A DNA stretch of 5,336 nt from an uncultured bacterium (lineage in GTDB: Bacteria; Pseudomonadota; Gammaproteobacteria; Burkholderiales; Burkholderiaceae_D), in contig CAIQLE010000312.1 of the NCBI GenBank assembly GCA_903872555.1, forward strand, positions 1-5,336. The letters are read 5' to 3'. The position numbers and the translations under genes are program-made. Shown piece after piece: positions 1-5,336 of this stretch. Each line of letters starts with the position of its first letter. The first letter of the stretch is position 1. The notes below the pieces were generated by a model. The model saw nothing but the letters and a program-made list of their open reading frames with translations, had not been told where the DNA came from and made no database searches.

Positions 1-1
1 C

Positions 2-508
2 CACCTCCCCACACTGGACGCTGTCGCTGTTCATAGTGATGTGAATAACTCTAGCCCCGTCTTTCTCGGGCAGCTGGTTCAAAATTCAATCGGTGTGCAA
101 TTCACCATGCCGCTGTATGCAGGCAACCTCACCACCAGTCGCGTACGCGAATCGATTGCGCTGGCCGACAAGGCCAGTGCTGATCTTGATACGGCGCGCC
201 GCTCTGCCATACAAGGCACACGCACTGCTTATCTCGGCCTGCAAAGCGGCCTATCACAAGTCAAGGCGCTGGAAGCTGCTGAAATCTCCAGCAATTCGGC
301 ACTGGAAGCGAATCGTCTTGGCTATGAGGTTGGCGTGCGCATCAATATCGATGTTCTGAACGCTCAGCAGCAGCTGTATTCAACCCGGCGCGATCTGGCC
401 AAGGCACGCTACGACACCCTGATGGCAGGCTTGCGCCTGAAAGCTGCCGTCGGTGCCCTGAATGAGAGCGATCTGGCTGAACTGAATGCTCTGCTGGAAG
501 CGCGCTGA
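2..508 (+). CDS. tolC: TolC-family outer membrane channel protein, C-terminal part (5' end outside window)
   Basis: Outer-membrane component of type I secretion or tripartite efflux: a trimeric beta-barrel plus periplasmic alpha-barrel through which substrates leave the cell. The reading frame is open from base 2, so the gene enters from the left; the GTG at 41 is an internal Val codon, because the codons before it (LPTLDAVAVHS) already fit the TolC family. The visible 168 codons show the equatorial segment PLYAGNLTTSRVRES, a long helical stretch rich in Ala, Leu and Ser, then GYEVGVRINIDVLNAQQQLY and RRDLAKARYDTLMAGLRLKA, ending in VGALNESDLAELN. These match the second structural repeat of E. 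coli TolC (GYSVGTRTIVDVLDA, ALGTLNEQDLLALN). The protein stops soon after this block and so lacks the roughly 40-residue tail of E. coli TolC. It resembles the TolC/type I secretion branch more than the OprM lipoprotein branch. The family call is strong; which transporter it serves cannot be told. Confidence 0.93.
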   Translation, partial: HLPTLDAVAVHSDVNNSSPVFLGQLVQNSIGVQFTMPLYAGNLTTSRVRESIALADKASADLDTARRSAIQGTRTAYLGLQSGLSQVKALEAAEISSNSALEANRLGYEVGVRINIDVLNAQQQLYSTRRDLAKARYDTLMAGLRLKAAVGALNESDLAELNALLEAR

Positions 509-522
509 TACGGTGCCTGCCG

Positions 523-553
523 CAGTGCTCAATGCTGAACTGACTGAGCGCTG
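523..553 (+). repeat. Inverted repeat / stem-loop 1 after tolC
   Basis: Arms CAGTGCTCA (523-531) and TGAGCGCTG (545-553) pair over 9 bp with one G-U, around a 13-base loop. It begins 15 bases after the tolC stop. No T-tract follows, so it is not an intrinsic terminator by itself. It may protect the mRNA 3' end or may be chance structure. Confidence 0.35.
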
Positions 554-554
554 A

Positions 555-575
555 CAGTCTGCTGACGGCGGACTG
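555..575 (+). repeat. Inverted repeat / stem-loop 2 after tolC
   Basis: Arms CAGTCTGC (555-562) and GCGGACTG (568-575) pair over 8 bp with one G-U and a 5-base loop, one base after stem-loop 1. The nearest T-run is TTTT about 18 bases on, too far for a classical terminator. It could stack with stem-loop 1 in the tolC 3' untranslated region. Confidence 0.4.
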
Positions 576-604
576 ATTCGCAGCTCACAAAGTTTTGCTT
601 AATG

Positions 605-652
605 AAAGAAAAAGGCGCGCAATAAATTCAGGCGCGCCTGAGGTTTTATCTT
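605..652 (+). terminator. Probable rho-independent terminator of tolC
   Basis: The stem AGGCGCGC (613-620) / GCGCGCCT (632-639) is a perfect 8-bp, almost pure GC helix with an 11-base loop. An A-rich stretch (GAAAGAAAAA) precedes it, and TGAGGTTTTATCTT follows. GC-rich stem plus nearby T-run, about 100 bases after the tolC stop and before the next operon, is the expected form of an intrinsic terminator. The T-run starts 4 bases after the stem and is interrupted, so efficiency may be modest. The A-rich left flank could give some termination on the reverse strand too. Confidence 0.65.
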
Positions 653-679
653 GTCAGAGTAATGAGCAGCTGTAATAGT
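651..679 (+). promoter_or_regulatory. Candidate sigma-70 promoter of the efflux operon
   Basis: TTGTCA (651-656, five of six to the -35 consensus) is followed 17 bases later by AATAGT (674-679, four of six to the -10), with TG at 671-672 in the extended -10 position. It sits directly after the presumed tolC terminator and would start transcription near 686, leaving a leader of roughly 95 bases before the adaptor ATG. A weaker alternative is TTGCTA (716-721) with TATACG (741-746), but its 19-base spacing is poor. This is an inference from consensus matching only. Confidence 0.4.
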
Positions 680-685
680 AGCTGC
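666..685 (+). promoter_or_regulatory. Inverted repeat around the candidate -10 (possible operator)
   Basis: GCAGCT (666-671) and AGCTGC (680-685) are perfect 6-base arms separated by 8 bases. The spacer contains most of the candidate -10 hexamer, so a dimeric repressor bound here would block RNA polymerase. TTTT follows at 687-690, so the same sequence could instead form a weak terminator-like hairpin. No cognate regulator is encoded in the window. Confidence 0.35.
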
Positions 686-724
686 GTTTTAATCCATTCC
701 GGGGCCTGTTCCCGTTTGCTACCC

Positions 725-758
725 TTTGCCCGACCGGCCGTATACGCTGTCGGGCAAA
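725..758 (+). promoter_or_regulatory. Perfect 10-bp inverted repeat in the adaptor leader (operator or attenuator hairpin)
   Basis: TTTGCCCGAC (725-734) and GTCGGGCAAA (749-758) are perfectly complementary and flank a 14-base spacer that contains the 8-base palindrome CGTATACG (739-746). The element ends 24 bases before the adaptor ATG, and TTTT follows at 762-765. As DNA it resembles a two-fold symmetric regulator site; as RNA it would form a stable hairpin just ahead of the ribosome site, able to act as attenuator or 5' stabiliser. The sequence alone does not decide between these. Confidence 0.5.
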
Positions 759-782
759 TGCTTTTGATCTGTGTGAGAACTC

Positions 783-2021
783 ATGAACGCTATACATACT
801 GTGCGCAAGCTCCTTATTCCCGGCATTTTGCTGACTCTGGCCGCCTGCGGCGCAAAGAAAGATGCGGCCGCGCCCGGCGCGGGCGGTCCGCCACCGGCGC
901 CAGTGTCGGTCATTACCGTGGCACCTGAAACGGTATCGAATATCACTGAACTGCCCGGCCGGATTGAAGCAGTGCGTACCGCAGAAGTTCGGGCGCGCGT
1001 GGGCGGCATAGTACAAAAACGCATTTTCAATGAAGGCAGCGAAGTACAGGCCGGTCAGACACTGTTCCAGATTGATGCTGCGCCCTTTCAGGCCGCCTAT
1101 GGCAGCGCTGAGGCCGTACTGATTCGGGCTGAAGCCAATCTCTCGCAGGCCAATGGCAAGCTCAAGCGTTACCGTGGTCTGGTCGAAAGCAATGCGATCA
1201 GTAAGCAGGAATTTGATGATCTCGATAATGCGCAAAAACTGGCTGCCGCTGATGTGGCTTCGGCACGCGCTGCACTCGACATCGCCAAACTGAATCTCTC
1301 TTACGCAACCATCACTGCACCGATCTCGGGCCGCATAGGCCGTGCACTGGTGACCGAAGGCGCCCTCGTGACTCAGAATGACCAGCAAAGTCTGGCCCTG
1401 ATTCAGCAGCTTGATCCTATTTATGTGACGCTGACGCAGTCCAGCGTTGAAATGACACGCTTGCGCGAGATCGTTTCGCAGTCCGGTCATGGCGGCGTCA
1501 AAGCCAAACTGACTCTGGTGACGGAAGATGGACGTGCCTATCCGCATTCGGGTCAGCTCTTGTTTTCTGAAGCGGTGGTCGATCCTGCATCCAGTTCCGT
1601 CATCCTGCGCGCCCAGTTCCCGAATCCCCAGCGCGATCTGCTGCCAGGCATGTATGTCCGTGTACGGCTTGAGCAGGGTGTGCGTCCCGGCACCATCACG
1701 GTGCCGCAACAGGCGGTGATGCGCACCGCTGATGGCTCTATGGTCATGACCGTCGATGCAGCGGGCAAGGTCACGCCCCGTCCGGTCAAGACCGATGGCG
1801 CTTATGCTCAGAACTGGATCATCAGTTCCGGCCTGAAGCAAGGCGACCAGATCATTGTTGAAGGTCTGCAAAAAGCCAAACCGGGTGCAACCGTCAAGCC
1901 ACTGCCATGGGCAAACGGCGAAGCTGCGACACCGGCTGCCGCTCCGGCTGCAAATGCACCGACAGCACCCGCAGCACCTGCCCTTTCGCCAGCGCCTGCT
2001 GCACCTAAAGAAAAGAAATAA
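783..2021 (+). CDS. acrA: RND efflux periplasmic adaptor (membrane fusion lipoprotein, AcrA/MexA type)
   Basis: Periplasmic adaptor linking the RND permease to the outer-membrane channel; 412 residues, usual for the family. ATG 783 is fixed by an in-frame TGA at 774-776; the ribosome site is weak (GAG at 775-777). A lipoprotein signal peptide ends in lipobox LAAC, with Cys22 as the acylated residue. Domains in order: linker rich in Gly, Ala and Pro (23-40); membrane-proximal strand and first half-lipoyl motif (TELPGR, then GGIVQKRIFNEGSEVQAGQ, 55-98); alpha-hairpin (about 100-175) carrying the R-x3-L-x6-S tip motif for TolC-type channels as Arg129, Leu133, Ser140; second half-lipoyl motif (TAPISGRIGRALVTEGALV, 178-196); beta-barrel (QQLDPIYVTLTQ onward, with LLPGMYVRVRL); membrane-proximal domain to about 375. 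An Ala/Pro-rich tail ending KEKK follows. It closely resembles MexA (TELPGR, SPISGRIGRSAVTEGALVT, QQLDPIYVDVTQ). First gene of the operon, 12 bases ahead of the permease. Drug specificity cannot be read from it. Confidence 0.96.
   Translation: MNAIHTVRKLLIPGILLTLAACGAKKDAAAPGAGGPPPAPVSVITVAPETVSNITELPGRIEAVRTAEVRARVGGIVQKRIFNEGSEVQAGQTLFQIDAAPFQAAYGSAEAVLIRAEANLSQANGKLKRYRGLVESNAISKQEFDDLDNAQKLAAADVASARAALDIAKLNLSYATITAPISGRIGRALVTEGALVTQNDQQSLALIQQLDPIYVTLTQSSVEMTRLREIVSQSGHGGVKAKLTLVTEDGRAYPHSGQLLFSEAVVDPASSSVILRAQFPNPQRDLLPGMYVRVRLEQGVRPGTITVPQQAVMRTADGSMVMTVDAAGKVTPRPVKTDGAYAQNWIISSGLKQGDQIIVEGLQKAKPGATVKPLPWANGEAATPAAAPAANAPTAPAAPALSPAPAAPKEKK
1924..2018 (+). other. Low-complexity Ala/Pro-rich C-terminal tail of the adaptor
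   Basis: Residues 381-412 are mostly Ala and Pro, with repeated APAAP-like units, and end in the basic PKEKK. The tail follows the end of the membrane-proximal domain and is likely disordered. Adaptor tails vary between species (MexA also ends in an Ala- and Lys-rich tail), so this is probably a dispensable extension rather than a domain. Confidence 0.6.
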
Positions 2022-2024
2022 GGA
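2020..2024 (+). promoter_or_regulatory. Ribosome binding site of the permease gene
   Basis: AAGGA lies 9 bases before ATG 2034 and overlaps the last two bases of the adaptor TAA stop. It is the clearest Shine-Dalgarno match in the window. Placing it at the adaptor stop favours coupled translation of the two pump subunits. Confidence 0.75.
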
Positions 2025-2033
2025 AGCCAAGTC

Positions 2034-5000
2034 ATGGCAAAGTTTTTTATCGATAGACCCGTGTTCGCATGGGTAATCGCATTGTTCATCCTGTTGGCCG
2101 GCATTCTGGCGATCCCGAATCTGCCGGTCTCACAGTATCCGCAGATTGCACCGCCCACCGTCATCGTCAACTCGGTCTATCCCGGCGCTTCAGCGCAAAC
2201 GGTGGACGAGAGCGTGACCAGCCTGATCGAACAGGAGATGAATGGCGCGGAAAATATGCTCTACATCGAATCGCAGAGCCAGTCCGATGGTCAGTCTCAG
2301 GTATCCGTCACTTTCACGAACGGCACCAATCCTGAACTCGCTGCCGTCGATGTGCAAAATCGACTCAAGCGGATTGAGGCACGTCTGCCGCAAGCCGTAG
2401 TTCAGCAGGGCGTGACTATCACCCGGGCACGCAGCAATCTGCTGATGTTCGTGAATCTGCGCACCGTGAGCGGAGATTATTCACCGGTCGCACTGGGTGA
2501 TTATCTGGCACGTAACGTCATCAATGAAATCAAACGTATCCCCGGTGTAGGTGTGGCTCAGCTCTTCGGTACCGAACGTGCCATGCGCGTCTGGGTTGAT
2601 CCGGACAAGCTCTTGGGTTACAAGCTCACACCGAATGATGTGGTGCAGGCTATACGCAATCAGAATGCGCAATTCTCTGCGGGCATTCTGGGTGATTTAC
2701 CAGCCCCTAGCTCACAGCGCATTGCCACTTCGATTGTGGTCACAGGCCAGTTGTCCAGTATTGAAGAATTCGGCAATATCGTCTTACGCGCGACCGCGGG
2801 CGGTGCAACAGTACGCATACGCGATATCGGTCGTGTCGAAGTTGCAGGTCAGTCTTACGGCTTTGCGGCACGCCTGAACGGCAAGCCGATTGCTGCGATT
2901 GGTGTACAGCTGACACCTACGGCAAATGCACTGGAAACAGCGACGCTGGTGCGCGCAAAAATGGAAGAGCTGTCGAAGTTTTTCCCGCAAGGCGTTGAAT
3001 ATGTCGTGCCTTATGACACCTCACTCTTCGTGAAGATCTCGATTGAAGAAGTCGTCAAGACCCTGCTTGAAGCGGTTGCTCTGGTCTTCCTGGTGATGCT
3101 GGTGTTCCTGAAGAACCTGCGCTACACACTGATTCCTGCGATCGTTGTGCCTATCTCGCTGATGGGCACCTTCGCCACCATGTATATGTTTGGCTATTCG
3201 ATCAATGTGCTGACCATGTTCGGCATGGTGCTGGCGATTGGTATTTTGGTGGACGATGCCATCGTGGTGGTGGAGAACGTTGAACGCATCATGAGCGAAG
3301 AAGGACTGCAGCCGCGCGACGCCACCATCAAGGCCATGAAGCAGATCACGGGCGCCATCATCGGCATTACGCTGGTGCTGATTGCGGTGTTCGTCCCTAT
3401 GGCTTTCTTTTCCGGCTCAGTCGGCGCCATCTATCGTCAGTTCTCCATGTCCATGGTATCGGCCATGGTGTTCTCCGCCATCATGGCACTGACACTGACA
3501 CCGGCACTCTGTGCAACCCTGCTCAAACCTATCGACCCGGCACATCATGAACGCAAAGGGTTTTTTGGTGCTTTCAACCGCTTCTTTAATAAAACAGCGC
3601 ATGGCTATCAGACTCGCGTAGCCAAGATGCTGAAATCCACCAGCCGCACGCTGGTGGTGTATGCCGCCATCATCGTCTGCGTGGTCTGGATGGCTTCACG
3701 CATGCCGACTTCTTTCCTGCCGGCTGAAGATCAGGGCTATCTGCTGGCGAATGTGCAATTGCCTCCGGGCGCCAGCACTGGTCGCACCCTGGGTGTGATG
3801 GAACAGGCTGAGCAATACTTCATGAAGCAGCCGGGTGTTGAAGCGATTGTGTCGGTTTTGGGTTTCAGCTTCTCGGGCAATGGTCAGAATGGCGGCCTGC
3901 TGTTCGTCCCGCTGAAAGACTGGAATGAACGCAAAACACCTGAGACCAGTTCGCAAGGCATAGCGACCAAGGCCATGAGCCTGATGATGACCATACGTGA
4001 CGCGATAGTCTTTACCGTCAATCCGCCAGCGATCCGTGAACTGGGCAATGCCACCGGATTTTCGCTGCGCCTGCAAGACCGTTCCGGCATAGGTCATGAC
4101 GCTTTGCTGGCGGCACGTAATCAGTTGCTGGGCATGATGTCGAAGAGCGCTGTCATCAAGAGTGCACGTCCGGAAGGCATGGAGGATTCTCCTCAGCTGC
4201 GTCTTGAAATTGACCGAGATAAAGCCAACGCACTGGGCGTATCTCTGGCCGACATCAATGCCACGTTGTCAGGCACCTTTGGTTCGATCTATGTGAATGA
4301 CTTCCCGAATCAGGGCCGTCAGCAACGCGTGATCTTGCAAGCTGTGCCTGAAAAGCGTCTGATGCCGGAAGATCTGGACAAGCTCCACTTACGTAATGAT
4401 CAGGGCAAGATGGTCCCCTTCTCTGCCTTCATGCACAGCCGCTGGATTAATGGTCCTGTGCAGCTGGTGCGCTTCAATGGTTATCCGGCAATGAAGATAC
4501 AAGGCGATGCTGCACCGGGCGCTTCATCCGGTGATGCATTGGCTGAAGTTGAAAAACTGGTGGCACAACTGCCGAATGGCATAGGTTATGAATGGGCCGG
4601 CCAGTCGTTTGAAGAAAAAGCGGCAGGCTCAACCGCGACCGCTCTGTTTGCTCTTTCATTACTGGCTGTCTTTCTGGTGCTGGCCGCGCTGTATGACAGC
4701 ACCTCGATACCTATCGCGGTCTTGCTGGTCGTGCCGCTGGGTGTGCTGGGTGCAGTGATGTTTACTGTGTTCCGTGACATGCCGAATGATGTGTATTTCA
4801 AAGTCGGTCTAATCGCCATCATCGGCCTGTCGGCCAAGAATGCGATTCTGATTATTGAATTCGCCAAAGATTTGCAGGCCAGCGGCATGGGTCTGATCGA
4901 AGCCACGCTGACTGCCGTCAAGCTGCGCTTCCGTCCCATCATCATGACCTCACTCGCCTTCATTCTGGGTGTGCTGCCACTGGTGATTGCGACCGGCGCA

Positions 5001-5177
5001 GGTTCCGCCAGCCAGCGCGCCATCGGTACCGGCGTGATGGGCGGCATGATTACAGCGACCGTACTGGCCGTCTTCTTTGTGCCAGTGTTCTTTGTCGTGG
5101 TGCGCAGCATTTTCAAAGGCAGCGAACGTCAGCGCAAACTGTACGCTGCGAATTTGCAAGATAACGAGAAAAAATAA
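2034..5177 (+). CDS. acrB: RND multidrug efflux permease (AcrB/MexB type, HAE1 family)
   Basis: Inner-membrane trimeric proton/drug antiporter. It has 1047 residues (AcrB has 1049) and is intact, with the classic N-terminus MAKFFIDRPVFAWVIAL. By pattern: TM1 about 9-29; first periplasmic loop 30-335, including the protruding trimer arm (TPNDVVQAIRNQNAQ, 199-213); TM2-TM6 about 340-492; TM7 about 537-556; second periplasmic loop 557-865; TM8-TM12 about 868-1024; short polar tail. Proton relay residues are all present: Asp407 and Asp408 in GILVDDAIVVVENVER, Lys935, Arg965 and Thr972 (AcrB Lys940, Arg971, Thr978). In the distal drug pocket, equivalents of AcrB Phe178, 615, 617 and 628 are kept (Phe178, 611, 613, 624), while Phe136 is Leu136 and Phe610 is Val606. 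The switch loop reads FSFSGNGQNGG where AcrB has FGFAGRGQNTG. This is a drug-type (HAE1) pump rather than a metal (HME) pump. Spectrum unknown; pocket changes suggest it may differ from AcrB. Confidence 0.97.
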   Translation: MAKFFIDRPVFAWVIALFILLAGILAIPNLPVSQYPQIAPPTVIVNSVYPGASAQTVDESVTSLIEQEMNGAENMLYIESQSQSDGQSQVSVTFTNGTNPELAAVDVQNRLKRIEARLPQAVVQQGVTITRARSNLLMFVNLRTVSGDYSPVALGDYLARNVINEIKRIPGVGVAQLFGTERAMRVWVDPDKLLGYKLTPNDVVQAIRNQNAQFSAGILGDLPAPSSQRIATSIVVTGQLSSIEEFGNIVLRATAGGATVRIRDIGRVEVAGQSYGFAARLNGKPIAAIGVQLTPTANALETATLVRAKMEELSKFFPQGVEYVVPYDTSLFVKISIEEVVKTLLEAVALVFLVMLVFLKNLRYTLIPAIVVPISLMGTFATMYMFGYSINVLTMFGMVLAIGILVDDAIVVVENVERIMSEEGLQPRDATIKAMKQITGAIIGITLVLIAVFVPMAFFSGSVGAIYRQFSMSMVSAMVFSAIMALTLTPALCATLLKPIDPAHHERKGFFGAFNRFFNKTAHGYQTRVAKMLKSTSRTLVVYAAIIVCVVWMASRMPTSFLPAEDQGYLLANVQLPPGASTGRTLGVMEQAEQYFMKQPGVEAIVSVLGFSFSGNGQNGGLLFVPLKDWNERKTPETSSQGIATKAMSLMMTIRDAIVFTVNPPAIRELGNATGFSLRLQDRSGIGHDALLAARNQLLGMMSKSAVIKSARPEGMEDSPQLRLEIDRDKANALGVSLADINATLSGTFGSIYVNDFPNQGRQQRVILQAVPEKRLMPEDLDKLHLRNDQGKMVPFSAFMHSRWINGPVQLVRFNGYPAMKIQGDAAPGASSGDALAEVEKLVAQLPNGIGYEWAGQSFEEKAAGSTATALFALSLLAVFLVLAALYDSTSIPIAVLLVVPLGVLGAVMFTVFRDMPNDVYFKVGLIAIIGLSAKNAILIIEFAKDLQASGMGLIEATLTAVKLRFRPIIMTSLAFILGVLPLVIATGAGSASQRAIGTGVMGGMITATVLAVFFVPVFFVVVRSIFKGSERQRKLYAANLQDNEKK

Positions 5178-5336
5178 TGAGCTTAAAAAAACTCCCTCTT
5201 CTGATCGTTGCCGGAACACTGACGCTGTCAGGCTGTTCCTTTGTGCCTACGTTCTTCAAGCCAGCCGCACCCGTGCCTGAGCGTTTTACTGCCGATGCAA
5301 ATGCGAACGGCAAGGCGGCTGTCGACATAGGCTGGC
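5177..5336 (+). CDS. OprM/NodT-family outer membrane efflux lipoprotein, N-terminal part (3' end outside window)
   Basis: Outer-membrane channel of the same efflux operon, cut by the right edge after 53 codons. ATG 5177 shares its A with the permease TAA stop (TAATG), a typical translational-coupling junction; only a weak GAG (5166-5168) precedes it. The product begins MSLKKLPLLIVAGTLTLSGC: two Lys, a hydrophobic core and lipobox LSGC, with Cys20 as the acylation site. What follows (SFVPTFFKPAAPVPERF) matches the start of mature OprM-type lipoproteins, which typically carry a Cys-Ser-x-x-Pro opening and a Pro-rich PAAPVP segment before the first helix. Identification rests on a short N-terminus plus operon position, so the family is likely but the subfamily is open. 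It differs from the TolC-type gene at the left edge, which belongs to another branch of the outer-membrane factors. Confidence 0.85.
   Translation, partial: MSLKKLPLLIVAGTLTLSGCSFVPTFFKPAAPVPERFTADANANGKAAVDIGW

Noticed and set aside
41..508. Starting the first gene at GTG 41
   Set aside because: The frame is open to base 2 and the upstream codons continue TolC-like sequence, so this is an internal Val in a gene cut by the window edge.
613..639. The two near-identical GGCGCGC blocks as a mobile-element end or attachment-site repeat
   Set aside because: They are inverted arms of one GC-rich stem followed by a T-run, which fits a terminator. No transposase or integrase gene or target duplication is visible.
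662..928. Small plus-strand frame of 88 codons across the intergenic region and adaptor start
   Set aside because: It overlaps the adaptor signal peptide in another frame, has no convincing ribosome site and no recognisable product; its start lies in the hairpin/promoter region.
654..2030. Long reverse-strand open frame (458 codons) opposite the adaptor gene
   Set aside because: The adaptor on the plus strand is unambiguous. The reverse product is rich in Arg, Cys and His with no recognisable domain, typical of an antisense shadow in biased codon usage.
4586..5116. Reverse-strand open frame (176 codons) opposite the end of the permease gene
   Set aside because: It mirrors the transmembrane coding region of a clear RND permease, and its Ser/Thr/Met-rich product shows no family features.
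1..5336. CRISPR array, tRNA, rRNA or insertion sequence
   Set aside because: No regularly spaced repeats, tRNA-like cloverleaf, rRNA segments or transposase-like frames were seen on either strand.

Overview
The window holds four same-strand genes of Gram-negative outer-membrane export. They are the 3' end of a TolC-family outer-membrane channel gene, then a tripartite RND multidrug efflux operon of the AcrAB/MexAB-OprM type: a periplasmic adaptor, an inner-membrane permease, and the first 53 codons of an OprM/NodT-type outer-membrane lipoprotein. Base composition looks moderately GC (slightly above 50% by eye). Protein wording and the adaptor-permease-OprM order suggest a Proteobacterium, most likely a betaproteobacterium of the Burkholderiales (Oxalobacteraceae-like). 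That placement is an inference from protein style and is only moderately secure.

Layout. 2-508: C-terminal 168 codons of a TolC homologue, cut by the left edge. 509-782: a 274-base intergenic region with five adjacent inverted repeats. The third (613-639) looks like the tolC terminator. The fourth (666-685) brackets the -10 of a candidate sigma-70 promoter. The fifth (725-758) has perfect 10-bp arms and lies just ahead of the adaptor start. 783-2021: lipoprotein membrane-fusion protein. 2034-5177: full-length 1047-residue HAE1-family RND permease with an intact proton-relay set. 5177-5336: start of the outer-membrane lipoprotein, whose ATG overlaps the permease stop by one base.

How they work together. 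The permease takes up drugs or other amphiphiles from the periplasm or outer leaflet and is driven by proton influx. The adaptor bridges it to an outer-membrane channel, giving direct extrusion from the cell. The 12-base gap and the 1-base overlap between genes indicate one transcript with coupled translation. No regulator gene (tetR, lysR, marR or two-component) lies in the window, so control probably acts through the inverted repeats upstream of 783 by a regulator encoded elsewhere.

I see no undescribed system here. The coding content is a standard efflux operon. The parts that merit a second look are the hairpin-rich leader, the presence of two different outer-membrane channel genes around one pump, and two aromatic-to-aliphatic changes in the permease drug pocket.
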